Shown: positions 10,349 through 20,041, counted from the stretch's first letter. The stretch: 39,859 nucleotides of DNA from an uncultured Clostridia bacterium (GCA_947625825.1 CANQPV010000071.1:1-39859), one strand, 5' to 3'. The notes: generated by a model from the letters alone, not told the origin. A program made the numbers and translations.

Positions 10349-11932
10349 ATGAGAAAAATATTTAAAGTATTTATAACAATTCTTTTAATCTTAATATTAA
10401 TTTTTGCAGTTAAAGTTAATACCACAAAGGCTGTATCAACTACTTTAAGTGCAAGCAATGCAACAGTAAAATCAGGAGAAAGTTTTTCAGTAAAAGTAAC
10501 ATCATCTATTAAGTTATCAGGATGGACAATATCTTTAACTAATAGTGATAAATGCACTTTTTCTGGTGCAGATGGTGAAATAGTAAACGGTAAAACAGTA
10601 TATGGGACTAATATGGATGGAGCAACAAATTTAGCAACATTTAACTTTAAAGCACCAGAAGTAACTAAAGATACAACATATACTATTACTTTTTCAGGTA
10701 CTGAAATGTGTGATGCTTCAAGTGCTGCGGATGTTAATAATGCTACATGTAGTGCAAAAATAACGGTAAAAGCAAAAACAACTTCTAGCGGAAATGGTAA
10801 TGGAAGCTCAGGCAGTAGCGGAAATGCTACATCTAAGAAACCAAATTTTACTACAGTTAATAAAAAAGTATACACAACAAACGATGTAAATTTACGTTCT
10901 AGTTGGTCAATATCTAGTAGTGCAGTTTTAGTATCTGCAGGAACTGAGTTAACTTTAACAGGAACTTCAACAGAAGTGGTAGATGGCTATATATGGTACA
11001 GAGTAACTTATAAAGGAGCAACTAAATATATTGCTAAAGACTTTGTTTCAGATACAAAACCAGAAGATGTAGATTATCCAGAAACAATAAAATCTAGCAA
11101 CAATTACTTATCTTCATTGGTGGTAGAAAAAGTAACGTTAAGTCCAGAATTTAGTAGGGAAACATCAGAATATACTGCAACTTTAACAGAAGATTTAACG
11201 AAACTAAGTGTAACTGCTAAGGCAGAGCATAATAATGCAACAGTAAAAATAGAAGGAAATAATAGTATAAAAGATGGAGAAAATACTATTAAAATTACAG
11301 TAACAGCAGAAAATGGTTCTAAAAAAACATATACTGTAAAAGTAACTAAAACAACTGATGATACTAATATAGAAACTTCAGCAAATCCTAATGCTAGCCA
11401 AACTATTGATGATAGTAAATTAAAACTACAATCACTAGAAATCTTAGGAGTAGGCTTTAGTGATGGCTTTAACCCGGACCAATATTCATATGAACTAAGC
11501 TTAAATATTGCAGTAAATGAATTAGAAATTACAGCTGTACCAAACAGAGAAGATGCAACAGTTGAAATTTTAGGCAACAGCGACTTTAAACAAGGTGATA
11601 ATCTTATTACTATTTTGGTAAAATCAGCTTCTGGAGAAGAAACTACAACATATCAAATAAAAGTACATTTACCAATAGGAGTTGTTCAAACTCAGCATAA
11701 TATAGAATTCTATATTATGTGTGTGGCTGTTGGAATTGCAGTTCTTTTATTTATACTTATAATAACTTTAATTACTAAAAAAGCAAAAAGAAGAAAGGAT
11801 AATAAATTAAATTATACAGAAGATACTATACCTACTGCAAATATGGAAAAAGAAGAAAACGATGATGATTTTTTAGATAATATAGAAACAAATAAAAAAT
11901 CAAAAGGCTCAAAAGGAAAACATTCTGTATAA
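10349..11932 (+). CDS. Membrane-anchored protein: cohesin-like N-terminal domain, SH3, two cadherin-like beta-sandwich domains, C-terminal TM
   Basis: TTLSASNATVKSGESFSVKVTS...NLATFNFKAP; VNLRSSWSISSSAVL; YLSSLVVEKVTLSPEFSRETSEYTATL and LQSLEILGVGFSDGFNPDQYSYELSL; IMCVAVGIAVLLFILIITLI. Confidence 0.72.
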   Translation: MRKIFKVFITILLILILIFAVKVNTTKAVSTTLSASNATVKSGESFSVKVTSSIKLSGWTISLTNSDKCTFSGADGEIVNGKTVYGTNMDGATNLATFNFKAPEVTKDTTYTITFSGTEMCDASSAADVNNATCSAKITVKAKTTSSGNGNGSSGSSGNATSKKPNFTTVNKKVYTTNDVNLRSSWSISSSAVLVSAGTELTLTGTSTEVVDGYIWYRVTYKGATKYIAKDFVSDTKPEDVDYPETIKSSNNYLSSLVVEKVTLSPEFSRETSEYTATLTEDLTKLSVTAKAEHNNATVKIEGNNSIKDGENTIKITVTAENGSKKTYTVKVTKTTDDTNIETSANPNASQTIDDSKLKLQSLEILGVGFSDGFNPDQYSYELSLNIAVNELEITAVPNREDATVEILGNSDFKQGDNLITILVKSASGEETTTYQIKVHLPIGVVQTQHNIEFYIMCVAVGIAVLLFILIITLITKKAKRRKDNKLNYTEDTIPTANMEKEENDDDFLDNIETNKKSKGSKGKHSV

Positions 11933-12042
11933 TTTTTTATATAAAATATAAAAAATTTAATAAAAATTAGAATTTACGAGAATTTTTATTTTAAAAGTGC
12001 AATAAATTTATTACAGAGAATTAAATTGCATATTAAAAATGC

Positions 12043-12071
12043 TTGACTAATAAAAATATAAGTGCTATCAT
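12043..12071 (+). promoter_or_regulatory. Sigma-A-type promoter
   Basis: TTGACT-17-TATCAT upstream of the 175-aa surface protein gene. Confidence 0.6.
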
Positions 12072-12107
12072 TTTATTAAATAAAAAGTGAAAGGAAGATA
12101 AAAATAA

Positions 12108-12635
12108 ATGAAGAAGGTTTTAATAATATCTTTATTATTAGTACTAATGCTAACATTTTCTACTACATTAGTAAGAGCTGCTACAACAGAAGCAGACTTA
12201 CAAAGAAAAGCTTTAGAAATTTTATCAAAAGTAAAAACAGAAACAGATTATACTGCAACAGTTGAAAGAGTTTTCAGACAATATGATTTTACAGAAGAAC
12301 AACTTTCTAGTGCTATGTCTGAAGCAAATAAAATTGAAGCAGTTGTAGAAACTAACGGATCAGACCCAAAAGCTTATTCATCATCTGTAAAAAATTCTTT
12401 AGTAAGCATAGCTCAAACAGCGGCTCAAGATTTAGGAATGCAATTAACAGTTGATTCTAAAAATCATGTAGCTACATTAACAAAAGAGGGTAGTACAGTA
12501 GCGGCTGTAGATACAGAAACTGGAAAAATTAAACAAACAGGTAGCGATAATTTAATGTTTGTAGTATTAGCTGGGGTAGTAGTAATTGCCACTATTACAA
12601 CAGTGGTAGTAAAAAAGGTTACAGCTGATGCATAG
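12108..12635 (+). CDS. Secreted surface protein with sorting-signal-like C-terminus
   Basis: Signal peptide; C-terminus KIKQTGSDNLMFVVLAGVVVIATITTVVVKK resembles a TG motif, hydrophobic stretch and basic tail; next gene is a sortase. Confidence 0.6.
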   Translation: MKKVLIISLLLVLMLTFSTTLVRAATTEADLQRKALEILSKVKTETDYTATVERVFRQYDFTEEQLSSAMSEANKIEAVVETNGSDPKAYSSSVKNSLVSIAQTAAQDLGMQLTVDSKNHVATLTKEGSTVAAVDTETGKIKQTGSDNLMFVVLAGVVVIATITTVVVKKVTADA

Positions 12636-13251
12636 AGAACGTAAAAATAATACTATTATGAAAGCAACTATAAGCAATTTGGTAGTTGCTTTTATATATG
12701 TATTAATAATAGTACTAACTATAGGTATACTTTTTTCATCAACAATTAGCAAGGCAATATCGCTAATTAATACAATATCAATTGATAAAAATAATGAAAC
12801 TTTAGAAGATGTAAAAATAGACTTAGAGCATAATCAGCTACAGTCATATCCAGAATTTGGAAGTAAATACGCAACTATAATAATAGAAGACTTAGATATT
12901 AACTTACCATTATATTATGGAGATACATATTCAATATTAAGATATGGTGTTGGACAGTCTATAGCAGGCTATTTTCCAGGAGAAGGTAAGTCAATTATAT
13001 GCATGGGGCATAATAGTAAAAAATTCTTAAGAAGACTACCAGAAATAAAAATAGGTACTAAAATAAGAATAGAAACAGTGTATGGAAATTATACATATAC
13101 TGTGCAAGAAACTAAAATAGTACACCAAACTGAATTAGATGCTATAAAACCACAAAGAGAAAAAGAAATATTAACATTATATACATGCTATCCGGTAGAT
13201 ACTTTGGGTTATCCAACACAAAGGTTTATTGTTTATGCACCTTTAGATTAA
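12628..13251 (+). CDS. Sortase
   Basis: ICMGHNSKKFLRRL (His), LTLYTCYPVDTLGYPTQRFIVYA (TLxTC...R). Overlaps the stop of the upstream gene. Confidence 0.88.
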   Translation: MHRERKNNTIMKATISNLVVAFIYVLIIVLTIGILFSSTISKAISLINTISIDKNNETLEDVKIDLEHNQLQSYPEFGSKYATIIIEDLDINLPLYYGDTYSILRYGVGQSIAGYFPGEGKSIICMGHNSKKFLRRLPEIKIGTKIRIETVYGNYTYTVQETKIVHQTELDAIKPQREKEILTLYTCYPVDTLGYPTQRFIVYAPLD

Positions 13252-13304
13252 ATGAAAATATTAGCATAAAGTAGAATAAGCAAAAAAAGAAAGGAAAATT
13301 CAGA

Positions 13305-14120
13305 ATGGCAAAAAAAATAGTTACATATATTTTAGGATTTATATTAGTTATAACACTGCTAATATCTATAGCTTTAACAATATTAAATCAAACAGTATTA
13401 AAAAAAGAGTTTGTAATTAATTTGCTAGAAAAAAATGAATATTATTCTAAAATATATGCAGATATATATGATACATTTATAAATAATACAGTGCAAACTG
13501 GATTAGACGAAAGTATTTTAGATGGAATAATAACAGAAGAACAAGTTAAAAATGACGTAAATTCATTTGTAAATTATTTATATGGAATTGGAGAAATTTC
13601 TATTGATACAGAAGGAGTAAAAACTAGATTAGAAGAAAATATAAACAAGGAAATTGAAAAAAACGGAAAAAAATTGGTACAAAATGAACAAGAAGCAATT
13701 AACAGATATGTAAGTAAAATAGTAGAAATTTATGAAGACGGTATAACATATGCAAAGTCATATGCAAAAACAATAAGTAATATAGTTCAAAAAGTACAAA
13801 AAGCTTCTAATATAGCACAAATAGTAGGATATGTAGCTACATTTGTGATTGCATTAATATTAATTACAATAAATAAACTTAAAGTAGTAAAATACATTTC
13901 AGTAAGTATAATGAGCTCTGGTATACTACTTATAATTCCAAAAATAATAGAAGCATCTGCTATGGAAATACATAATATATTAATATTAAATTTAGCATTT
14001 TCTGAAGTATTAATAAATGTAATTGAAACTATAATATCATCTTTTATGATAACAGGAATTATACTTTTTGTAATAGGATTTGTGTTTAGCACTATTTATG
14101 CAAAAGTAGATAAAGAATAA
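13305..14120 (+). CDS. Multi-pass membrane protein of unknown function
   Basis: N-terminal TM, helical extracytoplasmic region, several C-terminal TM helices. Confidence 0.7.
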   Translation: MAKKIVTYILGFILVITLLISIALTILNQTVLKKEFVINLLEKNEYYSKIYADIYDTFINNTVQTGLDESILDGIITEEQVKNDVNSFVNYLYGIGEISIDTEGVKTRLEENINKEIEKNGKKLVQNEQEAINRYVSKIVEIYEDGITYAKSYAKTISNIVQKVQKASNIAQIVGYVATFVIALILITINKLKVVKYISVSIMSSGILLIIPKIIEASAMEIHNILILNLAFSEVLINVIETIISSFMITGIILFVIGFVFSTIYAKVDKE

Positions 14121-14151
14121 GATATTCTGCGGAGAGGTGGAAAAAACAGAA

Positions 14152-14463
14152 ATGGCAAAACAGAAAAATAAAGAAGTAAAAAAAGCATCTAAAGAGTTAG
14201 AAAGAATGAGCATGAGCTATGAGGAAAGATGGCTTTATGATGCAAGAAAATTTAGAGAATGGGATGAAAGAAGTTTAAAGGAATATGAAATGGAAGAAGC
14301 AACAAAAAAGGGAGTTGAAATTGGAGAGAAAAAAGGAGTTGAAATTGGAGAGAAAAAATCAAAATTAGAAACTGCTAAAAAAATGTTAGAAGAAGGAATA
14401 AAAATAGAAACAATTATAAAAATAACAGGTTTAAGCAAAGAAGAAATAATGGATGCCAAATAA
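14152..14463 (+). pseudogene. C-terminal remnant of Rpn/PD-(D/E)XK transposase-like family protein
   Basis: NKEVKKASKELERMSMSYEERWLYDARKFREWDERS...KGVEIGEKKGVEIGEKKSKLETAKKMLEEGIKIETIIKITGLSKEEI resembles only the tail of this family; no nuclease core. Confidence 0.6.
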
Positions 14464-14493
14464 TATGCATATAATGATATAGACAAAAATTTA

Positions 14494-14528
14494 AGCTAGT
14501 TAAGATAAAAACTTAACTAGTTTTTTTA
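14494..14528 (+). terminator. Rho-independent terminator
   Basis: ctagttaag-ataaaaa-cttaactag-ttttttt, perfect 9-bp stem. Confidence 0.85.
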
Positions 14529-14596
14529 TTGCAAAAATAAATTATATGGTTGGCAAAAAAATACGTTCACATCTAACAAAAATGAATTAAAATAAA

Positions 14597-14776
14597 CTAT
14601 TTTTCTAAATTAACTAGAGCATATTTTAGTGCGGAAATAATTAAACTATTAAAACTTTGATTACTTTCTTCTGACAATTTCTTATATTCAGAATATACAT
14701 CTTCAGGAAATCTAACTGTCATTGGTACATTTGCATTTAACTTATTTACCCTTTCTATCCTACTTACTTTAAACAT
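14597..14776 (-). CDS. Ribbon-helix-helix (Arc/CopG-like) DNA-binding protein
   Basis: MFKVSRIERVNKLNANVPMTVRFPEDVYSEYKKLSEESNQSFNSLIISALKYALVNLEK; SD GAGGTG before ATG 14776. Confidence 0.75.
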   Translation of the reverse strand: MFKVSRIERVNKLNANVPMTVRFPEDVYSEYKKLSEESNQSFNSLIISALKYALVNLEK

Positions 14777-14840
14777 ATTAGAAACACCTCTTTTGTAAAA
14801 TGTTACCACAATATTTTTATAAAAAATATAACCACAACGG

Positions 14841-14869
14841 TTGCATTGAGGTTTCTTTTACTGTATAAT
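14841..14869 (+). promoter_or_regulatory. Sigma-A-type promoter of FkbH operon
   Basis: TTGCAT-17-TATAAT. Confidence 0.65.
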
Positions 14870-14902
14870 ATTGTCGAATTATGAAAATTTGGAGTGAAAA
14901 AA

Positions 14903-16684
14903 ATGAAAGAATTAGAATATCCATTTGATGTGAATTACATAATGAAAAACAAGAAAAAAATAAAAAAAGAATTGTTATTAAATAAAGGTTTAATAGATAA
15001 AAAGATAGCAATTTTAGGAGGGTCAACTACTAGCGAAATAAAAAATATGTTAGAAGTATTTTTATTAAACTATGGCATTAAACCTATTTTTTATGAATCA
15101 GAATACAATAAGTTTTATGAAGATGCTGTTTTTGGCAATGAAGAATTAGATAAATTTAATCCAGATATTATATACATTCACACAACAAATAGAAATATTA
15201 TAAATTACCCAACAATGTATGAGGACGCTAGTATAATAGAGGAAAAACTAAACTCTGAATATGAAAAATTTAAAAAAGTTTGGGAAAAGTTATTTGAAAA
15301 ATTTAATAGTATAATAATTCAAAATAATTTTGAATATCCATATTACCGCTTATTAGGAAATAAAGATGCAAGTGATATTCATGGAAAAACAAATTTTATT
15401 ACTAGACTTAATCAAAAATTTTATGATTATGCTAATAATACAAACAATTTCTTTATTAATGATATAAATTATGTATCATCTTGCTATGGATTAGATAAAT
15501 GGTCAAATCAATTTTACTGGCATATGTATAAATATGCTATGGAAGTACCAGCAATACCTTATTTAGCATTTAATCTAGCAAATATTATAAAATCAATCTA
15601 TGGAAAAAATAAAAAAGCATTTGTTTTAGACTTAGATAATACTTTATGGGGTGGAATTGTTGGAGACGATGGAGTAGAAAATTTAGCTATAGGTCCAGAA
15701 GTTCCAAGCGGACAAGTATATTCTGAAATTCAAGCTTATTTAAAAGAACATAAAAGCTTAGGAATTATTTTAAATGTAAATTCTAAAAATGAATATGAAA
15801 ATGCAATAGCAGGATTAAATCATCCAGCAGGAATATTGAAACCAGATGATTTTATTATAATTAAAGCAAATTGGAATCCTAAAAACTTAAATATTAAGGA
15901 TATTGCAGAAGAATTAAATTTAGGAGCAGATAGTTTTGTATTTGTAGACGATAATCCTGCAGAAAGACAAATTGTAAGTAATTACATTGAAGGAATTGCT
16001 ACACCAGAAATAGATGTACCTGAAAATTATATAAGAATTATTGACCATAATGGATATTTTGAAGTTACAAACTTTTCAAGTGAAGATTTAAAGAAAAATG
16101 AACTATATAAAGATAATGCAAAAAGAAGTCAAATGATGGCAACATTCGATAATTACGATGATTATTTAAAATCTTTAAAAATGAAAGCAGAAATATCTTC
16201 ATTTAAACCAGTATATCTAGAAAGAATATCTCAATTAAGTAATAAGAGCAATCAATTTAATTTAACAACTAAAAGATATTCATTAGCAGATATTGAAGAA
16301 GTAAATAAAAATGAAAACTATATTAAAATATATGGAAAACTAGAAGATATATTTGGAGATAACGGAGTAATAAGTGTAGTAATTGGAAGCATCAAAAATA
16401 AAGATGAATTACATATTGATTTATGGATTATGAGCTGTAGAGTTTTAAAAAGAAATATGGAATTCGCTATGATGGATGAATTAGTTAGGAAAGCTAAAGA
16501 AAAGAACATAAAAACTATATACGGTTACTATTATCCAACTTTAAAAAACAAAATGGTTAGTAATTTTTACGACTTACAAGGATTTGAAGAAATTTCTTGT
16601 GATGATGAAGGAAATAAAGTTTACAAATTAGACATATCAAAAGGATATATAAATAAAAATAATGTAATAGAGGTGTATGAATAA
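14903..16684 (+). CDS. FkbH-like HAD-IIIC protein
   Basis: AFVLDLDNTLWGGIVGDDG...LGIILNVNSKN...FVFVDDNPAERQIV plus C-terminal GNAT-like region. Confidence 0.92.
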   Translation: MKELEYPFDVNYIMKNKKKIKKELLLNKGLIDKKIAILGGSTTSEIKNMLEVFLLNYGIKPIFYESEYNKFYEDAVFGNEELDKFNPDIIYIHTTNRNIINYPTMYEDASIIEEKLNSEYEKFKKVWEKLFEKFNSIIIQNNFEYPYYRLLGNKDASDIHGKTNFITRLNQKFYDYANNTNNFFINDINYVSSCYGLDKWSNQFYWHMYKYAMEVPAIPYLAFNLANIIKSIYGKNKKAFVLDLDNTLWGGIVGDDGVENLAIGPEVPSGQVYSEIQAYLKEHKSLGIILNVNSKNEYENAIAGLNHPAGILKPDDFIIIKANWNPKNLNIKDIAEELNLGADSFVFVDDNPAERQIVSNYIEGIATPEIDVPENYIRIIDHNGYFEVTNFSSEDLKKNELYKDNAKRSQMMATFDNYDDYLKSLKMKAEISSFKPVYLERISQLSNKSNQFNLTTKRYSLADIEEVNKNENYIKIYGKLEDIFGDNGVISVVIGSIKNKDELHIDLWIMSCRVLKRNMEFAMMDELVRKAKEKNIKTIYGYYYPTLKNKMVSNFYDLQGFEEISCDDEGNKVYKLDISKGYINKNNVIEVYE

Positions 16685-16929
16685 TGGAAAAAGAAGAAAT
16701 TTATGAAAGATTAAATAATGTTTTTAGAGACATATTTGATGATGAATCAATAGTTGTAACTGCTGAAACAACTTCTAATGATATTGAAGATTGGGACAGC
16801 TTAGAGCATATTAATTTAATTGTAGCAGTAGAGCAAGAATTTGGAATTAAATTTAATATGAATGAAGTAACAACAATGAAAAATGTTGGAGAAATGGTAG
16901 ATATTATAATGTCTAGAATGAATAAATAA
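16684..16929 (+). CDS. Acyl carrier protein
   Basis: NDIEDWDSLEHINLIVAVEQEFGIKF; DSL phosphopantetheine site. Confidence 0.92.
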   Translation: MEKEEIYERLNNVFRDIFDDESIVVTAETTSNDIEDWDSLEHINLIVAVEQEFGIKFNMNEVTTMKNVGEMVDIIMSRMNK

Positions 16930-16946
16930 TAAAGTGGGTGAATTAA

Positions 16947-17330
16947 ATGAAGTTTCATCATATTGGAATAGCTACTAATAATATAGAAGAAACCTTATCT
17001 AAATTAAAAAAATATTTTAATATTAAAGAAATAAGCAAAATTATATATGATGATAATCAAGATGCTAACTTGTGTATGATTACTTTAGAAGATGGCATAA
17101 AAATAGAATTAATAAATGGAAAAATAGTAGAAAATTTATTAAAAAAAAGACAATATCTATATCATACTTGTTATTCGGTAAGCAATATAAATGAAACTAT
17201 TAATAAGTTAATAGAAGATGGGGCTTTTTTGATTAGAGAACCTAGAGAAGCTATTTTATTTAACAATAAAAAAGTTGCTTTCTTAATGTGGAATTTAGGA
17301 TTAATTGAACTAGTAGAAGCGGAGGATTAA
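16947..17330 (+). CDS. VOC family protein (methylmalonyl-CoA epimerase/glyoxalase-like)
   Basis: FHHIGIATNNIEETLSKLKKYF...YHTCYSVSNINETINKL...FLMWNLGLIELVE. Confidence 0.85.
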   Translation: MKFHHIGIATNNIEETLSKLKKYFNIKEISKIIYDDNQDANLCMITLEDGIKIELINGKIVENLLKKRQYLYHTCYSVSNINETINKLIEDGAFLIREPREAILFNNKKVAFLMWNLGLIELVEAED

Positions 17331-17332
17331 CA

Positions 17333-18853
17333 ATGGAATTAACATCATTTGTATTTTTAATGTTTTGTTTACTTACCATATTAATATATTTTATTATACC
17401 TAAAAAATTTCAATGGTTTATTTTACTTATATCAAGCATTGTTTTCTTATTTTGGAATAACTTTAATATATCTACAGTTATACAAGCACTAATTGTTTTG
17501 ATACCTACGTATATATTAGGTATTCAAATAGAAAAGTATAGCAATACAAAAAAAGGTAAATTGTTTTTAATAATAGGAATCGTAATTATTTTAGGACAAT
17601 TAGCTTATTTAAAATATACAAATTTATTTTTAACAACTGCAAAACACTTATTAAATTTAATTAATATTGAATATAAATTTACTCCAGTATATAGAGATTC
17701 TTTGATAGGAATAAGTTATTATTCATTAATTATGATTAGTTACCTAGTAGATATATATAGAGGAGTATGTAAATCACAAAAAAATATATTTAAATGTGCT
17801 TTATTTATGTCATATTTTCCAATACTTTCTTCAGGACCATTCATTAGGTATAATGATATAAATGAAGATTTGTATGGAAAGCATGAATTTGATTATACAA
17901 GAATGTGTAATGGATTAGTTAGAGTTTTGTGGGGAATATTTAAAGTTTTAGTAATATCTGAAAGATTAAGCATTTTTGTTAATGCAGTTTATGGAAATTT
18001 AGGAAGCTTTAATGGAATATTTATAGTAGCTGCTGCAATATTCTTTACACTACAGTTGTATACAAACTTTTCAGGTTCAATAGATATTATTATGGGAATA
18101 TCAGAAGTAATAGGTATAAAATTACCAGAAAACTTTAGCTTACCATTTTTTTCAAAAACGATTACAGAATTTTGGAGAAATTGGCATATTACTTTAGGTG
18201 CATGGCTTAGAGACTATATATTCTATCCATTACAAAAATCAAATATTATTCAAAGATTAAACAAAAAGTGTAAAGAAAAATTTGGTAAAAAGATTGGCAA
18301 AAAAATACCATTATATCTTACTATGTTAATCATGTGGATTTTAATAGGAGTATGGCATGGAGGAGCATATACATATATTATTGGTTCAGGATTATTACAA
18401 TTTTTATTTATATTTTTAGAAGATATACTAGAACCATTAGCTAAAAAAATAAATAGTAAATTACATATAGATATGAATAGTATTGGCTATAAAATATATC
18501 AAATTATAAGAACATTTTTACTATTTTCTTTCGCTATGATTTTCTTTAGAGCAACAAGTGTATCAAATGCCATAAATATAATTAGAAGTATATTTAATTT
18601 TGATATACCACTATTTACTAATATTAGCCTTATAGAATTAGATATATTTGACTTTATAATTTTAATAGCATCATTAATAGTATTATTTATAATTCAATTA
18701 ATAGCTCGAAAAGGTAGTGTTAGAGAAAAATTATCAAGAAAGAATATTGTATTTAGATGGATAATTTTATATGCTTTAATATTTGCAATTATAATTTTTG
18801 GGTGCTATGGACCAAACTACAATCCAGTTGCTTTTATTTATAAACAATTTTAG
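17333..18853 (+). CDS. MBOAT family O-acyltransferase (AlgI/DltB-like)
   Basis: TEFWRNWHITLGAWLRDYIFYPL; IGVWHGGAYTYIIGSGLLQ; many TM helices. Confidence 0.93.
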   Translation: MELTSFVFLMFCLLTILIYFIIPKKFQWFILLISSIVFLFWNNFNISTVIQALIVLIPTYILGIQIEKYSNTKKGKLFLIIGIVIILGQLAYLKYTNLFLTTAKHLLNLINIEYKFTPVYRDSLIGISYYSLIMISYLVDIYRGVCKSQKNIFKCALFMSYFPILSSGPFIRYNDINEDLYGKHEFDYTRMCNGLVRVLWGIFKVLVISERLSIFVNAVYGNLGSFNGIFIVAAAIFFTLQLYTNFSGSIDIIMGISEVIGIKLPENFSLPFFSKTITEFWRNWHITLGAWLRDYIFYPLQKSNIIQRLNKKCKEKFGKKIGKKIPLYLTMLIMWILIGVWHGGAYTYIIGSGLLQFLFIFLEDILEPLAKKINSKLHIDMNSIGYKIYQIIRTFLLFSFAMIFFRATSVSNAINIIRSIFNFDIPLFTNISLIELDIFDFIILIASLIVLFIIQLIARKGSVREKLSRKNIVFRWIILYALIFAIIIFGCYGPNYNPVAFIYKQF

Positions 18854-18873
18854 AAAGAAGAGAGATTAAAATA

Positions 18874-19923
18874 ATGAATAAAAATATAAAAAAAACTATT
18901 GTGTTTTTACTTATTTTCTTTGCGTTATTATATTGTACAACTAAAATTCTTTGGCTACCGAAAAATTCTGTGGCATATTTTTATGATGAGCCTAAAAATT
19001 CTTTAGATGTTATATATATAGGAAGTAGTAATGCATATGCTCATTTTAATACAACATTAGCATACAATTTATACGGCTATACTACTGCGCTTTTATCTAC
19101 AGATTCGCAACCATTTGTATTAACGAAATATTTAATTAAGGAATCAGAAAAATACCAACACCCCTCTCTATATGTCATTGATTTAGCAAAAGCATCAGAT
19201 TTATTAGATTCTTATACGGGAGAAGAACTTAGAAATACAATAGATGCTATGGAATTCTCAAAAAATAGAATAGATGCTATTAATGAAGCTTTAAGTTATA
19301 AAAAGGATATAAGCAAAAATGAATATGTTAATTATTATTTTAGCTTTTTAATGTATCATAATCGATATAAAAGTATATATGGAAACCTTATTAAATATAA
19401 TACTTTATACAAAGGATATTTATTTGTTAAAGATACTACTATAATACAGCCACAAGATGAATATATTTGGAATAAGAATATGACAGAATTGGAAGAAGAA
19501 AATAATATAATTTTATATAGTTTAATTGATTATATTAAAGATAAAAATATAAATGTATTATTTATAGTACCTAAAAGATACTATGAAACTAAAGAAAATG
19601 AAAAAATAAATCAAATTATTAAAATATTACAAGAAAATAAATTGACAGTTATTAATTTTAATACTTTAGAAGATTTTAATAATATTATAGATTTTAATAC
19701 TGATTTTTATAATGCTAGACATTTAAATGTATATGGAGCAACCAAATATACATTATACTTCGCTAAATATTTAAAAGAAAATTATCAACTACAAGATCAT
19801 AGAGAAGATGAGAAATATAGTTCTTGGAGTACCGAATATGAAAGATTTAAAAAAGACTTTAATAAATTAACTAATAAAAATTTTGATGAGTTATTATTAG
19901 AATATAAAAAAACTAAAATTTAA
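18874..19923 (+). CDS. DltD/AlgX-like SGNH-type membrane-anchored partner of MBOAT
   Basis: N-terminal TM, LDVIYIGSSNAYAHFNTTLAYNLYGY, ARHLNVYGATKYTLYFAKYL. Confidence 0.75.
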   Translation: MNKNIKKTIVFLLIFFALLYCTTKILWLPKNSVAYFYDEPKNSLDVIYIGSSNAYAHFNTTLAYNLYGYTTALLSTDSQPFVLTKYLIKESEKYQHPSLYVIDLAKASDLLDSYTGEELRNTIDAMEFSKNRIDAINEALSYKKDISKNEYVNYYFSFLMYHNRYKSIYGNLIKYNTLYKGYLFVKDTTIIQPQDEYIWNKNMTELEEENNIILYSLIDYIKDKNINVLFIVPKRYYETKENEKINQIIKILQENKLTVINFNTLEDFNNIIDFNTDFYNARHLNVYGATKYTLYFAKYLKENYQLQDHREDEKYSSWSTEYERFKKDFNKLTNKNFDELLLEYKKTKI

Positions 19924-19943
19924 ACAAATTTTAGTTTTTTTTT
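19909..19943. terminator. Rho-independent terminator overlapping the stop codon (usable from both directions)
   Basis: aaaaactaaaatttaaacaaattttagttttttttt. Confidence 0.8.
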
Positions 19944-20023
19944 GACCTAAAAAATAATTAAAAGCAGTATAAATTTATAATATTTTAAAATAATATTAAT
20001 GTATATACTTATTTTAATGAAAA

Positions 20024-20041
20024 ATTTCGTAAAGTCTAATA
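20024..20041 (+). repeat. Left inverted repeat (IRL) of putative invertible switch
   Basis: ATTTCGTAAAGTCTAATA, perfect inverse of 21122-21139; part of symmetric core ATTTCGTAAA-gtctaatat-TTTACGAAAT (20024-20052). Confidence 0.9.

Noticed and set aside
9856-10875. 339-aa minus-strand ORF antisense to the dockerin and cohesin-like genes
   Set aside because: Low-complexity hydrophobic translation with no start context; opposite strand has clear domain matches.
11104-11577. 157-aa minus-strand ORF
   Set aside because: Lies inside the cadherin-like CDS and shows shadow-ORF composition (Val/Ser/Phe rich); no SD or family features. Same reasoning applied to the other antisense ORFs in the track (e.g. 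2461-2700, 32329-32535, 36176-36406, 36662-36928, 38785-39075).
17137-17146. A8 homopolymer in the VOC gene as contingency tract
   Set aside because: A-runs of this length are common across this AT-rich genome; no specific support.
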